Under the pieces are notes generated by a model. It did no database searches and had not been told where the DNA came from. It saw nothing but the letters and a program-made list of their open reading frames with translations. Below, one piece after another: positions 12,461-12,498 of a stretch of 12,498 nt of DNA. Position 1 is the first letter of the stretch, and each line of letters starts with the position of its first letter. Origin of the DNA: an uncultured Desulfuromonadales bacterium (lineage in GTDB: Bacteria; Desulfobacterota; Desulfuromonadia; Desulfuromonadales; Geopsychrobacteraceae); the NCBI GenBank assembly GCA_945788205.1, contig CALZLE010000324.1:1-12498 (forward strand), in the 5' to 3' direction. The position numbers and the translations under genes were made by a program.

Positions 12461-12498
12461 TCCGCATAAACTCTACGCTGGAACTACAGCTCTCTTAC

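Overview
The window is a compact stretch of bacterial chromosome. Gene families and general style point to an anaerobic or facultative member of the Desulfuromonadales/Geobacterales (former Deltaproteobacteria). The pointers are a Sec-containing GrdB/PrdB-type selenoprotein, an NfeD-slipin pair, a PilZ response regulator, a YaiL/DUF2058 protein and many GGGGACAG hairpins. The assignment is inference from gene content; no rRNA, tRNA, phage or complete insertion sequence is visible.

Left part (1-4900). A Cys-rich lipoprotein on the + strand (190-840) converges on a minus-strand set. Transcribed right to left, that set is a DUF885 zinc-peptidase-like protein (4863-3295), a circularly permuted ATP-grasp-like ligase (3293-1905), a class I SAM methyltransferase (1908-1126) and a 49-residue zinc ribbon (1040-891). 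The first three are coupled by a 1-nt gap and a 4-nt ATGA overlap and probably act in one pathway. Peptidase plus ligase plus methyltransferase suggests synthesis or turnover of a small peptide-like or amide-linked molecule, which is unidentified.

Middle part (4900-8800). An AT-rich divergent promoter region leads into an exported two-domain rhodanese (5196-6164). Four bases later comes a gene that looks broken by a UGA but is best read as one 274-residue selenoprotein (6169-6993, Sec174 in a U-G-I-C motif) with a SECIS-like hairpin just after the UGA. Next is a 351-bp gene-free stretch with several hairpins, a possible structured RNA and a strong intrinsic terminator placed directly before the ribosome binding site of an nfeD-slipin operon (7345-8783).

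Right part (8800-12498). A second copy of the 49-residue zinc ribbon (about 80% identical to the first) has the same convergent arrangement and the same type of hairpin after it. Then come a probably leaderless, exported intradiol-dioxygenase-like protein, a zinc ribbon with a Cys-rich tail, a YaiL/DUF2058 protein, two unrecognised small proteins, and a degenerate receiver domain fused to a c-di-GMP-binding PilZ domain.

A family of about 29-bp hairpins with GGGGACAG arms occurs in at least four clear copies, with one copy cut by the left window edge and two diverged relatives. They sit between genes, mostly as terminators; one copy has mismatched arms that look like a recombinant of two subtypes. 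The most notable items are the recoded selenoprotein with its exported rhodanese neighbour, and the peptidase/ATP-grasp/methyltransferase operon.
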